A DNA stretch of 64,000 nucleotides. Source: Rhodopirellula baltica. Its GTDB lineage: Bacteria; Planctomycetota; Planctomycetia; Pirellulales; Pirellulaceae. This document shows, piece by piece, positions 26,004 to 35,721 of this stretch; position 1 is the first letter of the stretch, and each line of letters begins with the position of its first letter. The notes below the pieces were generated by a model. The model made no database searches. It saw nothing but the letters and a program-made list of their open reading frames with translations, and had not been told where the DNA came from. The position numbers and the translations under genes are program-made. The stretch lies in contig PPHI01000089.1 of the NCBI GenBank assembly GCA_002901265.1, forward strand, positions 17,093-81,092, given 5' to 3'.

Positions 26004-27701
26004 ATGTTCAATCAAGGCCATTCGAAAATCGGAATCGCGTGCGTTGCGGTTGCCGGATTCACGTTCTCTGAGGTCGCGTCGTCTTACGGCCAGGAAGCTG
26101 AGCTTCCCTCTACAGCGATCGCCGCAAATGCCGTTTCGACGGAGGTATCCAATCGACCTTCGGTAAAGACGCCCGAGCTTCAAGACCAATTCGTATTGAT
26201 CCAGTCTTATGACGACTTGCGGCGACTGGCAGCGAAGCAAGCGAAATTGCCGTATCGACCAGAAGAGCAACTCAATGAAGAGCTCGCGAAACTTGATTAC
26301 GACGAATACATCAAGATCAAGTATCGGCACGAACGTGCGACATGGTCAGAACAGGGACTGCCGTTCTGGATCGAAACCTTTCACCGCGGGTTCGTGCAAC
26401 GTGATCGCGTCGACCTTTTCACCTTGACGCCAATACCGCACGAAGACAATGGAGAAGGCAATGAAAACGCAAAGGTCTGCCAACGGGTGAATTTCTCCTG
26501 CGACGACTTCACCTATCCGAAATCAGTCGACGTCAGCGCGATTGGAAATGCTGGCCATGCAGGCATTCGCTTGGTCGGCAGGTTTCCTGGACTTGAAGCA
26601 CCGGAAGAGATCCTGTCGTTTCTCGGTTCAAGTTACTTTCGAGGACGCAGCGAAACAACGATCTATGGCAGCTCTGCACGCGGGTTAGCAATCAACGTCG
26701 CGATGCAGCAAGAAGAAGAGTTTCCGGACTTTCGCGCATTCTGGGTCGAGATGCCGGCAAGTGATGATGAAAGCGTTTCGGTGCTGGGATACCTGGACAG
26801 CCCATCTGTTTGTGGCGCGTATCGCTTTGTCCTGCAGCCCGGGATTGCAAAGTCGGATGTCGAGATTCAATGCGAGTTGCATTTTCGTGAAGTACCCGAC
26901 AAAGTCGCCATCGCCCCGTTGACGTCGATGTGGATGTGGGGCGACGGACTGAATGGACCGCCGCTCGATTCACGTCCTGCCGTCCATGACTCGGACGGGC
27001 TACTGATTTGGAAAGGCGGAGAAAATTGGCGGTGGCGCCCCTACGCTCGGCAAAGTTACCCGTCGGTGACTTCGGTTCACGTCGATGAGTTACACGGCTT
27101 CGGCACGTTACAACGAAACCGGGCGTTCTTTCATTACGACGACCACAACGCGCGATATGACAAACGTCCCAGCGTTTGGGTCACTCCAAAAACTCCTTGG
27201 ACCAACGGGCACATCGAGTTGCTGGAGCTACCAGGTGCACACGAAGGCGTCGACAACATCGGGGCGTACTGGATTCCTGATCAACCCATCGATGTGTCCG
27301 AGCCGCTGGATTTTGAGTACACGGTCAGCTTCTTTGCCGGCGATCCAGAAATTGAACGCTGCGTCGCGAAGGCAACCAACTTGAGTGTCACGCGGTCGGA
27401 GGGACTTGCGGAAATCGAAATTCGGTTCGCCGGCGATGCGATCAAAGATTTGCCTGACGACCGAACCCTCGAAGTTCAAACGGCGGCTATCCGCGGAAAG
27501 GTCACATCGCAATCCATTCGCCCGACGGAAACGGGGGACTGGGTTCTAACTTCCATCGTCGATCCTGACGAAACTGGCCCCGTCGAACTGAGTTGGACAC
27601 TCGTTCACGATGGCAAGGTCGTTAGCGAAGAAGTCGCCTACCTGTTGCCTGACAAAGCGACGACGTTCACTTATCCGGCGGTCTACACGCGTCAGGAATA
27701 G
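26004..27701 (+). CDS. opgG: periplasmic glucan biosynthesis protein OpgG/MdoG
   Basis: A 565-residue periplasmic protein required for making or modifying osmoregulated periplasmic glucans. A signal peptide covers about residues 1-30. The OpgG domain (about 55-555) shows YDDLRRLAAKQAKLPYRPEE, FRGRSETTIYGSSARGLAI, SMWMWGDGLNGPP, PAVHDSDGLLIWKGGENWRW and FGTLQRNRAFFHYDD. The C-terminal immunoglobulin-like part is also present. It lies 75 bases behind the glucanase-like gene on the same strand, so they probably form one transcript, divergent from opgH. The related OpgD cannot be fully excluded, but OpgG is the simplest call next to opgH. Confidence 0.92.
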   Translation: MFNQGHSKIGIACVAVAGFTFSEVASSYGQEAELPSTAIAANAVSTEVSNRPSVKTPELQDQFVLIQSYDDLRRLAAKQAKLPYRPEEQLNEELAKLDYDEYIKIKYRHERATWSEQGLPFWIETFHRGFVQRDRVDLFTLTPIPHEDNGEGNENAKVCQRVNFSCDDFTYPKSVDVSAIGNAGHAGIRLVGRFPGLEAPEEILSFLGSSYFRGRSETTIYGSSARGLAINVAMQQEEEFPDFRAFWVEMPASDDESVSVLGYLDSPSVCGAYRFVLQPGIAKSDVEIQCELHFREVPDKVAIAPLTSMWMWGDGLNGPPLDSRPAVHDSDGLLIWKGGENWRWRPYARQSYPSVTSVHVDELHGFGTLQRNRAFFHYDDHNARYDKRPSVWVTPKTPWTNGHIELLELPGAHEGVDNIGAYWIPDQPIDVSEPLDFEYTVSFFAGDPEIERCVAKATNLSVTRSEGLAEIEIRFAGDAIKDLPDDRTLEVQTAAIRGKVTSQSIRPTETGDWVLTSIVDPDETGPVELSWTLVHDGKVVSEEVAYLLPDKATTFTYPAVYTRQE

Positions 27702-27999
27702 CGATCGGAGCTGTGGGGAATTCAGCAACTCTGCGTCGCGGATTTTCAACATCGCACACCCAGCGGAGGTTTTCGGTGTGTCTCGATTTCGCGGCGCAAG
27801 CAGAGCTTTTAGAAACTCTTTTGGTAATTTGAAGAATCGGTGTGGATTAAGTTTGCGTGTTCGCGAAACCGCAAGCAAGTTTCCGTGGGGCAACATGGCC
27901 TATAGCACACTCTCGGTCGGATGCCGCCAATCTGGCTGCGATCCCTCATCCGTTACTGAAGAACTTTTCTGCCCTTCAAATTCTGGAGTCTTCACCCCG

Positions 28000-28362
28000 A
28001 TGCTACGTCTTTCCGGTTCGGCGCCCAATCTGGACGTCGAAAATGCGGTTCGTGACATGCTTGACGAGGACGCGATCTACGACAACGAAAACCGCAACGC
28101 TTTCCGCGAACACCTCGTTCGCCCCGTCACACTTGAAATTCGTGGACAATCCGAATCGATCGGTGCGTTCTCTCGGAACGTCTCCGCGTCGGGGATTGGC
28201 CTGGTTACCGCTACGGCTGTCAGCGAAGGTGCCACGGGCGTCTTGACTGTCGAAAGCTTGAAAAATGGCCCGCTAAAGCTTCTTGCCCAATGCCGTTGGT
28301 GCCGTCCGTTCGGGAAAAGCTGGATGATTTCCGGCTGGCAATTCATCAACATCCATCGCTAG
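28000..28362 (+). CDS. PilZ-domain protein
   Basis: A 120-residue single-domain protein. REHLVRPVTLEIRG and the NVSASGIGLVT segment match the PilZ pattern: an arginine-rich start and the D/NxSxxG motif that binds cyclic di-GMP. The first arginine motif is only partly conserved (RNAFREHLVR), so nucleotide binding is likely but not certain. I chose the ATG at 28000, because a GGAG is nearby and the much longer in-frame extension to 27610 has an unlikely basic, Ser-rich composition. It stands alone before hom. The spacer of 298 bases upstream shows no other gene. Confidence 0.72.
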   Translation: MLRLSGSAPNLDVENAVRDMLDEDAIYDNENRNAFREHLVRPVTLEIRGQSESIGAFSRNVSASGIGLVTATAVSEGATGVLTVESLKNGPLKLLAQCRWCRPFGKSWMISGWQFINIHR

Positions 28363-28449
28363 ATCAGAATTTCGCCACTGCCGGTCGGAGGCGATAACAA
28401 TTGGTATGCCGTCTCGTTCTCGGACGGGATCGCGGTTAACATCTGCGTC

Positions 28450-29760
28450 ATGGAAAAGACAAATATTGCAATCGTTGGACTGGGAACCGTTGGTAGCGGC
28501 GTCGCGCGTTTATTGCTCGACCATGGTGACCGCACTGCTCGTCACGCCGGACGCACGATGTGGCTGCGAAAAGCAGTCGTGCGTGACCTCGAAAAAGCGC
28601 GTCAGCGGATGGAATTGCCTGACGGTGTCCTGACGGATTCATTGGACGACGTGATCAACGACAAGGAAATCACCGTTGTCGCGCAATTGATTGGTGGTTT
28701 GGAACCGGCTCGTACCATCATGCTGAAATTGATGGAATCCGGCAAAGACATCGTCACCGCGAACAAGGCGTTGTTGGCCGAACACGGCCCCGAATTGTTT
28801 GATCGCGCTCGCCAGCTGGGACGGAATATCGCGTTCGAAGCGTCCGTCGCTGGCGGAATCCCGATCATCGCAAACATCAGCCAATGCCTTTCGGCCAACC
28901 AGATTCAATCGCTGGAAGGCATTCTGAACGGGACCAGCAACTTCATCGTCAGCCAAATGGACGAAAACGGCAGTGCATATGCCGATGTCGTTGCCGAAGC
29001 ACAGCGACTTGGTTATGCGGAAGCCGACCCGACGATGGATGTCGATGGTACCGATGCCGCACAAAAGCTGGCGATCCTGGCGCATCTCGCCTTTGGGGCG
29101 ACGGTCAAATGGAGTGAAATACCGCGAATCGGGATCGACGGTTTGGATCCCGCAGACCTTCGTTACGCACGAGAACTTGGCTATCGGATCAAATTACTCG
29201 CCGTCGCGAACCTGACCGACGAAGGACTAGAGCTTTCGGTCGCACCGACGCTTCTCAAAATCGGCACGCCGCTGGCTGAAGTTCGCAACGCGTTTAATGC
29301 CATCCGGGCTGTAGGGGATGCGGTTGGCCCAGTGTTCTATCATGGACTCGGCGCGGGACAAATGCCCACGGCATCTGCTGTCGTCGCGGACTTGATCGAT
29401 ACCGCAGTCGGCCGTACCAAGCTAACGTTTCAAACGCTGGAATACTTCAGCGGTGAAACCGCCCCACGCGCGATTCAACGCGACGCGGCGAGCTTGAAAG
29501 GACGTTACTATTTGCGTCTTTCCGTCGCCAATCATCCGGGAACGCTTGCGGCAATTGCCAACGTCTTGTCCGAGCATTCGATTTCAATCGCGTCGGTCAT
29601 TCAACATGACACCGACACCAGCGATGATACCAATCGCATGGTTCCTCTCGTGATCATGACTCACGAAGCGAGTGAAGGTTTGGCACAACAAGCGACGGAA
29701 AAGCTTGAGTCGCTGCCCGTTGTTCGTGGGGCTGTCGTGCGTCTGCGAGTGAAAGAGTAA
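28450..29760 (+). CDS. hom: homoserine dehydrogenase
   Basis: A 436-residue enzyme that reduces aspartate semialdehyde to homoserine in the threonine and methionine branch. The NAD(P) motif is IAIVGLGTVGSGVARLL. The catalytic region contains IVTANKALLAEHGPELF, the signature GILNGTSNFIVSQM and YAEADPTMDVDGTDAAQKL. A C-terminal ACT domain (LSVANHPGTLAAIANVLSEH to the end) is the usual threonine-feedback site. Length is normal for the monofunctional form. A hairpin follows the stop codon. Confidence 0.97.
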   Translation: MEKTNIAIVGLGTVGSGVARLLLDHGDRTARHAGRTMWLRKAVVRDLEKARQRMELPDGVLTDSLDDVINDKEITVVAQLIGGLEPARTIMLKLMESGKDIVTANKALLAEHGPELFDRARQLGRNIAFEASVAGGIPIIANISQCLSANQIQSLEGILNGTSNFIVSQMDENGSAYADVVAEAQRLGYAEADPTMDVDGTDAAQKLAILAHLAFGATVKWSEIPRIGIDGLDPADLRYARELGYRIKLLAVANLTDEGLELSVAPTLLKIGTPLAEVRNAFNAIRAVGDAVGPVFYHGLGAGQMPTASAVVADLIDTAVGRTKLTFQTLEYFSGETAPRAIQRDAASLKGRYYLRLSVANHPGTLAAIANVLSEHSISIASVIQHDTDTSDDTNRMVPLVIMTHEASEGLAQQATEKLESLPVVRGAVVRLRVKE

Positions 29761-29769
29761 AGCATTCAT

Positions 29770-29790
29770 CGAAGGAGCACTCATCCTTCG
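29770..29790 (+). terminator. hairpin after hom
   Basis: CGAAGGA and TCCTTCG pair around a seven-base loop just after the hom stop, followed by CCGCTTCTTT. A modest intrinsic terminator candidate. Confidence 0.45.
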
Positions 29791-29988
29791 CCGCTTCTTT
29801 ACAAAATCCAAACTCCGAATTGTTATCCTGCGACGAGTGAATTCGCCAGCGAACGGAAACGCGGTTTCCAGCATTGTTGGCGAATCGATCCACTCGTAAT
29901 ACGATCCGGATGACACGTCGTCGCTGTGGGCAATCGCCCGCGACCAGGCAATCGTCGATCCTCCGGTGAATGCCATAGGATTGCAGTC

Positions 29989-31044
29989 GTGCTGGCGGGG
30001 CGAATTAAACCACAAACACTGAGCACGTTATGCGAACGTGTCGGTGTCTCTTTCGAAGTCGGGCTTGATCCTCATCGCGTGTTTGCACGTGAGGCGGAGA
30101 ATCACCGCAGCAATTACGGACGAAGAATGAAGTCCGTTGCCGACCATGTGCAAAAAGGCGGCTCGCTTGCCGACGCGGTCAAAGCACAAGGCCCGTACTT
30201 TCCAGAACACTTTGCACAGATGATCGAAGCCGGTGAGCGTGCGGGTCGTCTGGACCGCGTCCTCGATCGACTTGCCGAGTACTATCAGCAACTCGCCGAC
30301 TTTCGACGCATCTTCATGAACTCAATTCTTTGGCCAGTGATCCAATTGGTCATCGCGGTCATGGTCATTGGCATGATGATTTATCTGCCAAGCGTGATCG
30401 TGCCGAGTACCAGTGAAGCCGAAACAGACTTGCTGGGCATAGGACTTGTCGGTGAGAAAGGCTTGATCACCTATGCGTTATACGTCGCGCTTTCCGCAGT
30501 CGCCGTCGTGTTGTTCGTGATGGCGATCACACGCGGTTACTTCAATTTTATGACGGACTGGTTCGCACGACTTCCGTGGATTGGCTCCAAACTGCGTGTG
30601 TTTGCCGAGGCGCGATTCGTCCAAACGCTTGCACTTGCGATCGAGTCTGGGCTCGACGCTTGGTCCGCCGTCGACTTGGCGTTTCGAAGTGCGGGCACGC
30701 CTCAGTATTCGAGTCGGGCCGAGTCAGCGAAACAGGCGATCTTGCAGGGGCGTGAAATTCATACCGTGATGCAAGAAACAGCTCTGTTTCAAAAAGACAC
30801 CATCGAAGCGGTTGAGCTGGGCGAGGCTTCTGGGCGTCTCTCGGAAACACTCGATAAACATTTCAACCACCTCAAGACGCAAGTTCGCAGTTCGATGGGC
30901 ATGATCACGTACCTGGCATCGGCGCTCATTTGGGCAGCCATCGCGGCGGTCCTGATCCTGATCATTTTCCGAGTCTTTTCGCTTTACATCAACAACATTG
31001 GTGACGCGGCTGTTCACGCCCTTGAAAGTCGAGGTGACGTCTAG
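29989..31044 (+). CDS. type II secretion/type IV pilus inner-membrane protein GspF/PilC
   Basis: About 351 residues. Two T2SSF domains are visible. The first (about 50-150) contains VQKGGSLADAVKAQGPYFPEHFAQMIEAGERAGRLD (shown here in part only by its GERAG core) and the helix ILWPVIQLVIAVMVIGMMIY. The second contains FVQTLALAIESGLDAW, AVELGEASGRL and the final helix LIWAAIAAVLILIIFRVFSLY. The GTG at 29989 is preferred because AGGA lies eight bases before it; an ATG at 29926 would add 21 unrelated residues. It recruits the GspE ATPase encoded about 250 bases downstream. A long inverted repeat separates the two genes. Confidence 0.85.
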   Translation: MLAGRIKPQTLSTLCERVGVSFEVGLDPHRVFAREAENHRSNYGRRMKSVADHVQKGGSLADAVKAQGPYFPEHFAQMIEAGERAGRLDRVLDRLAEYYQQLADFRRIFMNSILWPVIQLVIAVMVIGMMIYLPSVIVPSTSEAETDLLGIGLVGEKGLITYALYVALSAVAVVLFVMAITRGYFNFMTDWFARLPWIGSKLRVFAEARFVQTLALAIESGLDAWSAVDLAFRSAGTPQYSSRAESAKQAILQGREIHTVMQETALFQKDTIEAVELGEASGRLSETLDKHFNHLKTQVRSSMGMITYLASALIWAAIAAVLILIIFRVFSLYINNIGDAAVHALESRGDV

Positions 31045-31046
31045 CG

Positions 31047-31202
31047 TTTCAAGATTCTTCAAGCCTGGGGCGGCTGCGTCGTTTCAAACGTCGCGTACCA
31101 CCAACTGGAAAAGCAGTTCCTGCTGGGCCTCGATTTGCATTCTGGGAAATCCACGGCACTGCTTGGCGACGCAGTCGCCCCAGGCTTGAATCGATCTTGA
31201 AA
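31047..31202. repeat. 156-base element with 35-base inverted termini (MITE-like)
   Basis: The left end (31047-31081) and the reverse complement of the right end (31167-31202) agree except for one substitution and a few bases around a one-base indel. Both begin TTTCAAGAT and carry the core TTCAAGCCTGGGGCG. The middle of about 85 bases is not symmetrical and has no convincing open frame. No clear target duplication is seen. It starts three bases after the GspF stop codon and stands before GspE. It looks like a miniature inverted-repeat element or a long stable hairpin. Confidence 0.7.
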
Positions 31203-31297
31203 CCCATGCGGCAAAGTCAGGCTCGCCGGAGCCGCTTCGCCCACAGTCGCTGGATTCACCCACGACCTATTACTTCGCCCCGATTGGACCTTGTCTC

Positions 31298-32749
31298 ATG
31301 TTTGCTCGCTCTTGGTTTCGCCGACCAGCGGATCATGCCGTGGAAATTCCCAGCCCGCGGGACGAGGTTCACCAAGGCAACGGCTCGGCACGTATCACGC
31401 CACAACCTAACTCAGTTTCTGCCGGTATGATCTCGCAACCGTTCACCGCAGACCACGACTCGCATGTCGATGCCTCGCACGAATCCACAAACGGTTCCGA
31501 GGTTTCCGATTTACTTCACGAACGCGAACAGATCGTCGATCGCATCAAACACCTGCGCGCAAGTACCGATGCCTACGCATCCGAGTTCGTTGAACAAATT
31601 CTGGACTTCGCTCACCGTGTGAAAACCAGCGATCTGCACCTGCAACCGACTGCCAACGGGCTGGAAGTTCGTTTCCGAAGTGATGGCGTCTTACATCGGC
31701 TGGGTGAATTTCCCGCTGGTGCGAGCTCTTCGGTCGTGTCCAGGCTGAAAGTGCTTTCTAGTTTGCTCACCTATCGAAGTGATGTCCCGCAAGAAGGCCG
31801 AATCGATTCATCGCCACGTCCTGGGGGGAATGCTTCCTCGGCGACAAACACAACCGAGATTCGTGTCAGCACTTACCCGACCCTCCACGGCGAACGAGCA
31901 GTCTTGCGGTTCTTTGGACATGGAAATCAGTACCGGCATTTAAGTGATCTCGGACACTCGGCCGAAGTGACCGAGTCACTCACCGACTGTCTCGCCGAAA
32001 CAAGTGGCGCGATGATCATTTGCGGGCCGGCAGGTAGCGGAAAATCGACTACCCTCTACGCGGCGCTTCGTCATCTTGTCCAAGAGACCTCTGGCAGCCG
32101 AAACTTGATGTCGCTGGAAGATCCGATCGAAGTTCCGCTCGATGGGGTCTCACAAAGCCAGGTCAACGCCGCAGCAGGCTTCACGCTCCAGGCCGGACTG
32201 CGATCCTTGCTTCGGCAAGACCCCGAAGTGATTATGGTGGGCGAAATCCGCGACCCGGAAACGGCTTCGATCGCTATCCAGGCCAGCTTGACGGGGCAAT
32301 TGATGTTGACCAGCTTCCACGCTGACAGCACCGTTGTCGCGGTCAGTCGATTGCTTGACTTGGGGCTCGAACCGTACCTCCTACGCAGCAGTGTCATCGG
32401 CATCTGTTGCCAACGCCTGTTACGCAAGCTTTGTCATTGTGCCGTCGAATCACGGGATAGCACGGATCATTTCGGACTACCAATTGAGTGGTGCCGCAAA
32501 CCCCTCGGATGCGACGACTGCAACGAGACGGGGTACCGAGGCCGCGTCATCGCGAGCGAGTTCTTGTCGTTGCGAGACGCGGGACATGCAGCCGAAATTC
32601 TTGATACCAAGGACTCTCGTACTGCGTATCGTATTGCGGTAGACGCCGGAATGAAGTCGATTTGGGAATGCGCCACCGACCTCGTTCGCGAAGGTGTGAC
32701 CAGCCCAGCGGAAGTTCGACGCGTATTGGGCGTTACCATGCGAATCTGA
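31298..32749 (+). CDS. GspE/PilB-type secretion or pilus assembly ATPase
   Basis: A 483-residue hexameric ATPase of the GspE family. After a variable N-terminal region (about 1-95) come the N2 domain with SDLHLQPTANGLEVRFRSDG, Walker A (ICGPAGSGKSTTLYAAL, near residue 243), the Asp box, Walker B (LRQDPEVIMVGEIRDPETA) and the His box (TGQLMLTSFHAD). A C-terminal Cys pattern (CHC, CDDC) fits the zinc site of the family. The N-terminal N1 domain is absent or very short. It would power pseudopilin or pilin assembly with the GspF at 29989 and the prepilin peptidase at 17871. The ATG lacks an obvious ribosome site. Confidence 0.93.
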   Translation: MFARSWFRRPADHAVEIPSPRDEVHQGNGSARITPQPNSVSAGMISQPFTADHDSHVDASHESTNGSEVSDLLHEREQIVDRIKHLRASTDAYASEFVEQILDFAHRVKTSDLHLQPTANGLEVRFRSDGVLHRLGEFPAGASSSVVSRLKVLSSLLTYRSDVPQEGRIDSSPRPGGNASSATNTTEIRVSTYPTLHGERAVLRFFGHGNQYRHLSDLGHSAEVTESLTDCLAETSGAMIICGPAGSGKSTTLYAALRHLVQETSGSRNLMSLEDPIEVPLDGVSQSQVNAAAGFTLQAGLRSLLRQDPEVIMVGEIRDPETASIAIQASLTGQLMLTSFHADSTVVAVSRLLDLGLEPYLLRSSVIGICCQRLLRKLCHCAVESRDSTDHFGLPIEWCRKPLGCDDCNETGYRGRVIASEFLSLRDAGHAAEILDTKDSRTAYRIAVDAGMKSIWECATDLVREGVTSPAEVRRVLGVTMRI

Positions 32750-32834
32750 TTCAATGCCGCTATGCTGATACGTTTCGAACGATGTGAGCGCGACTCACGC
32801 GGCGCGAAGGGTTCCTACCAGTAGCAGGCGGTCA

Positions 32835-34460
32835 ATGAATCGGTACAAGCACACGTTTCCGAGCAGTTTGCTCGTTCTGTTTTGGTGCTGCATCTTTACG
32901 GCCCACGACAAACTTGACGCGGCAGAAAAACACAGTAGCAAGCGACCCAACGTCATTGTGTTCTTGGTTGACGACCTCGGTTGGCGAGACCTTGGTTGCT
33001 ACGGGAGCCCGTTTTACCAGACGCCCAATATCGATCAGCTTGCCGAGCGTGGGATGCGATTTACATCCGCTTACGCGGCATGCCATGTTTGTTCGCCAAC
33101 ACGTGCCAGTTTGCTCACGGGAAAATACCCGGCCCGTTTACAGCTGACGGATTGGTTGCCCGGGCGAAAGGATTTTGAGTTTCAGAAGCTCTTCAATGTT
33201 GAAACCATTCAGCACCTTCCGCTTGAAGAGGTCACGCTTGCCGAGCAACTAAAATCGCGCGGATATCGGACCGCTCACATTGGAAAGTGGCATCTCGGCG
33301 AGGAACCTTTTGGACCAACCAGCCAAGGTTTCGATTTGCAAATCCCACGTTGGAACAAAGGTTGGCCAAAGGCCGGCTACAACTCTCCATTTGAGATGGA
33401 AGGTCTGGATGATAAACCAGGCGAGTATTTGACCGATCGCTTAACTGATGAAGCCATCAAGTTCATCGAAGAAAGCCAAGACGAGCCTTTCTTTCTTTAC
33501 CTGTCCCATTTCGCGGTTCACGACCCAATCGAAGGCCGTGAAGATTTTGTGCATCAATACACGGAGCGAGTCGAACGCAATTCTGATCCGCAATATATCC
33601 TGGAAGCGAATCCCGACGATCCGTCACCGCTGTCCCGCGCCGATTTGGACGCTCGCTTGCGTCGCCCGTCCTGGTCCGGATTCAAAGTGTTGCCGGAGCG
33701 AACAGTGAAGGTCAAACAACAACAGAACAATGTTCAGTTCGCCGCAATGGTCGCGGCGATGGACGAAAGCCTTGGAAGGATTGACGCGACACTCACGCAG
33801 TTGAGTGTGGCTGACGATACGATTGTCGTTTTCTTCTCAGACAATGGTGGAATGTCAGCGGCAAATTTCGGTCGCCCTGATCGAAAGATCTCGCCAAAGC
33901 AACTTGACCGGGCTTTTTCGACTTCCAACCTCCCGCTGCGTGGCGGAAAAGGCTGGCTGTATGAAGGCGGCATTCGCGAACCACTGATCATCTATTGGCC
34001 TGGCCAGACATCTCCAGGGAAAGTTTGTGATGTTCCGGTAATCAGTACCGATCTCATGCCGACAGTTTTGCAGATGGTCGACGAAAATATCTCGGGAGCC
34101 TCGGCAACATCAATGAAGAATCACTCGGATGGGGTCAGCCTGACTGCCCTGCTGCGCGGCGAAACAGAGCTGAAACGGGATGCGATCTATTGGCACTTCC
34201 CGCACTATAGCAACCACGGCATGCAAAGCCCTGGCGGTGCGATTCGCTGTGGTGACTTTAAATTGATCGAGTATTTTGAGAACGGAACGGTACAGCTTTT
34301 TGATTTGGCAAACGATATCGGCGAACAAAATGATCTCTCAAAAACCGAACCGGAGAAAACCAAAGAACTGCTTGGCAAACTTCGCCAGTGGCGAATGCAA
34401 GTGAACGCGCAAATGCCGAAATCAAAATCGCAACCGCGTGATCCACAACGCCAGCCTTGA
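32835..34460 (+). CDS. secreted sulfatase
   Basis: A 541-residue type I sulfatase. Residues 1-29 are a signal peptide. The active-site cysteine lies in CSPTRASLLTGKYP, the formylglycine motif CxPxR. The metal site is shown by VIVFLVDDLGWRDLGCYG at the start and later by VVFFSDNGG. HIGKWHLGEEPFG is the usual second signature. I chose the ATG at 32835 because the signal peptide begins there. Maturation needs a formylglycine-generating enzyme or anaerobic SME, not in this window. Pirellulales carry many such enzymes for algal sulfated polysaccharides. The substrate is unknown. Confidence 0.92.
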   Translation: MNRYKHTFPSSLLVLFWCCIFTAHDKLDAAEKHSSKRPNVIVFLVDDLGWRDLGCYGSPFYQTPNIDQLAERGMRFTSAYAACHVCSPTRASLLTGKYPARLQLTDWLPGRKDFEFQKLFNVETIQHLPLEEVTLAEQLKSRGYRTAHIGKWHLGEEPFGPTSQGFDLQIPRWNKGWPKAGYNSPFEMEGLDDKPGEYLTDRLTDEAIKFIEESQDEPFFLYLSHFAVHDPIEGREDFVHQYTERVERNSDPQYILEANPDDPSPLSRADLDARLRRPSWSGFKVLPERTVKVKQQQNNVQFAAMVAAMDESLGRIDATLTQLSVADDTIVVFFSDNGGMSAANFGRPDRKISPKQLDRAFSTSNLPLRGGKGWLYEGGIREPLIIYWPGQTSPGKVCDVPVISTDLMPTVLQMVDENISGASATSMKNHSDGVSLTALLRGETELKRDAIYWHFPHYSNHGMQSPGGAIRCGDFKLIEYFENGTVQLFDLANDIGEQNDLSKTEPEKTKELLGKLRQWRMQVNAQMPKSKSQPRDPQRQP

Positions 34461-34524
34461 TGTTCGTGCAAAACATCTCGACTGGCGTTGTAAAATTACT
34501 AATCCGGAAATGTGTACCGCTTCA

Positions 34525-34560
34525 GCAAGTCGGCGGAATTTGGCAAGTCGGCGGAATTTG
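34525..34560. repeat. perfect 18-base tandem duplication
   Basis: GCAAGTCGGCGGAATTTG occurs twice without spacing in the gap between the convergent sulfatase and esterase genes. Probably a recent slippage event. Confidence 0.8.
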
Positions 34561-34579
34561 TTTGAACGTTGCCGAGCGG

Positions 34580-35632
<1,053 letters not shown>

Positions 35633-35693
35633 TCACGACGCTCATCCGGAGAAAGTCTAAACGTGCGTGCACGCATTAGTCCGGATTCGGCCC

Positions 35694-35719
35694 GATCTGC
35701 CCAGGCGATCTGCCCAGGC
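35694..35719. repeat. 13-base tandem duplication at the end of the ABC permease gene
   Basis: GATCTGCCCAGGC is present twice in a row immediately downstream of the permease stop codon. Nearby, 35644-35686 holds ATCCGGA and TCCGGAT arms around a TGCGTGCACGCA palindrome, which may form a terminator-like structure. Confidence 0.7.
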
Positions 35720-35721
35720 GA

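Noticed and set aside
27610..27999. Long N-terminal extension of the PilZ gene
   Set aside because: Composition is basic and Ser-rich with no domain, and it overlaps the end of opgG; the shorter start has a nearby GGAG.
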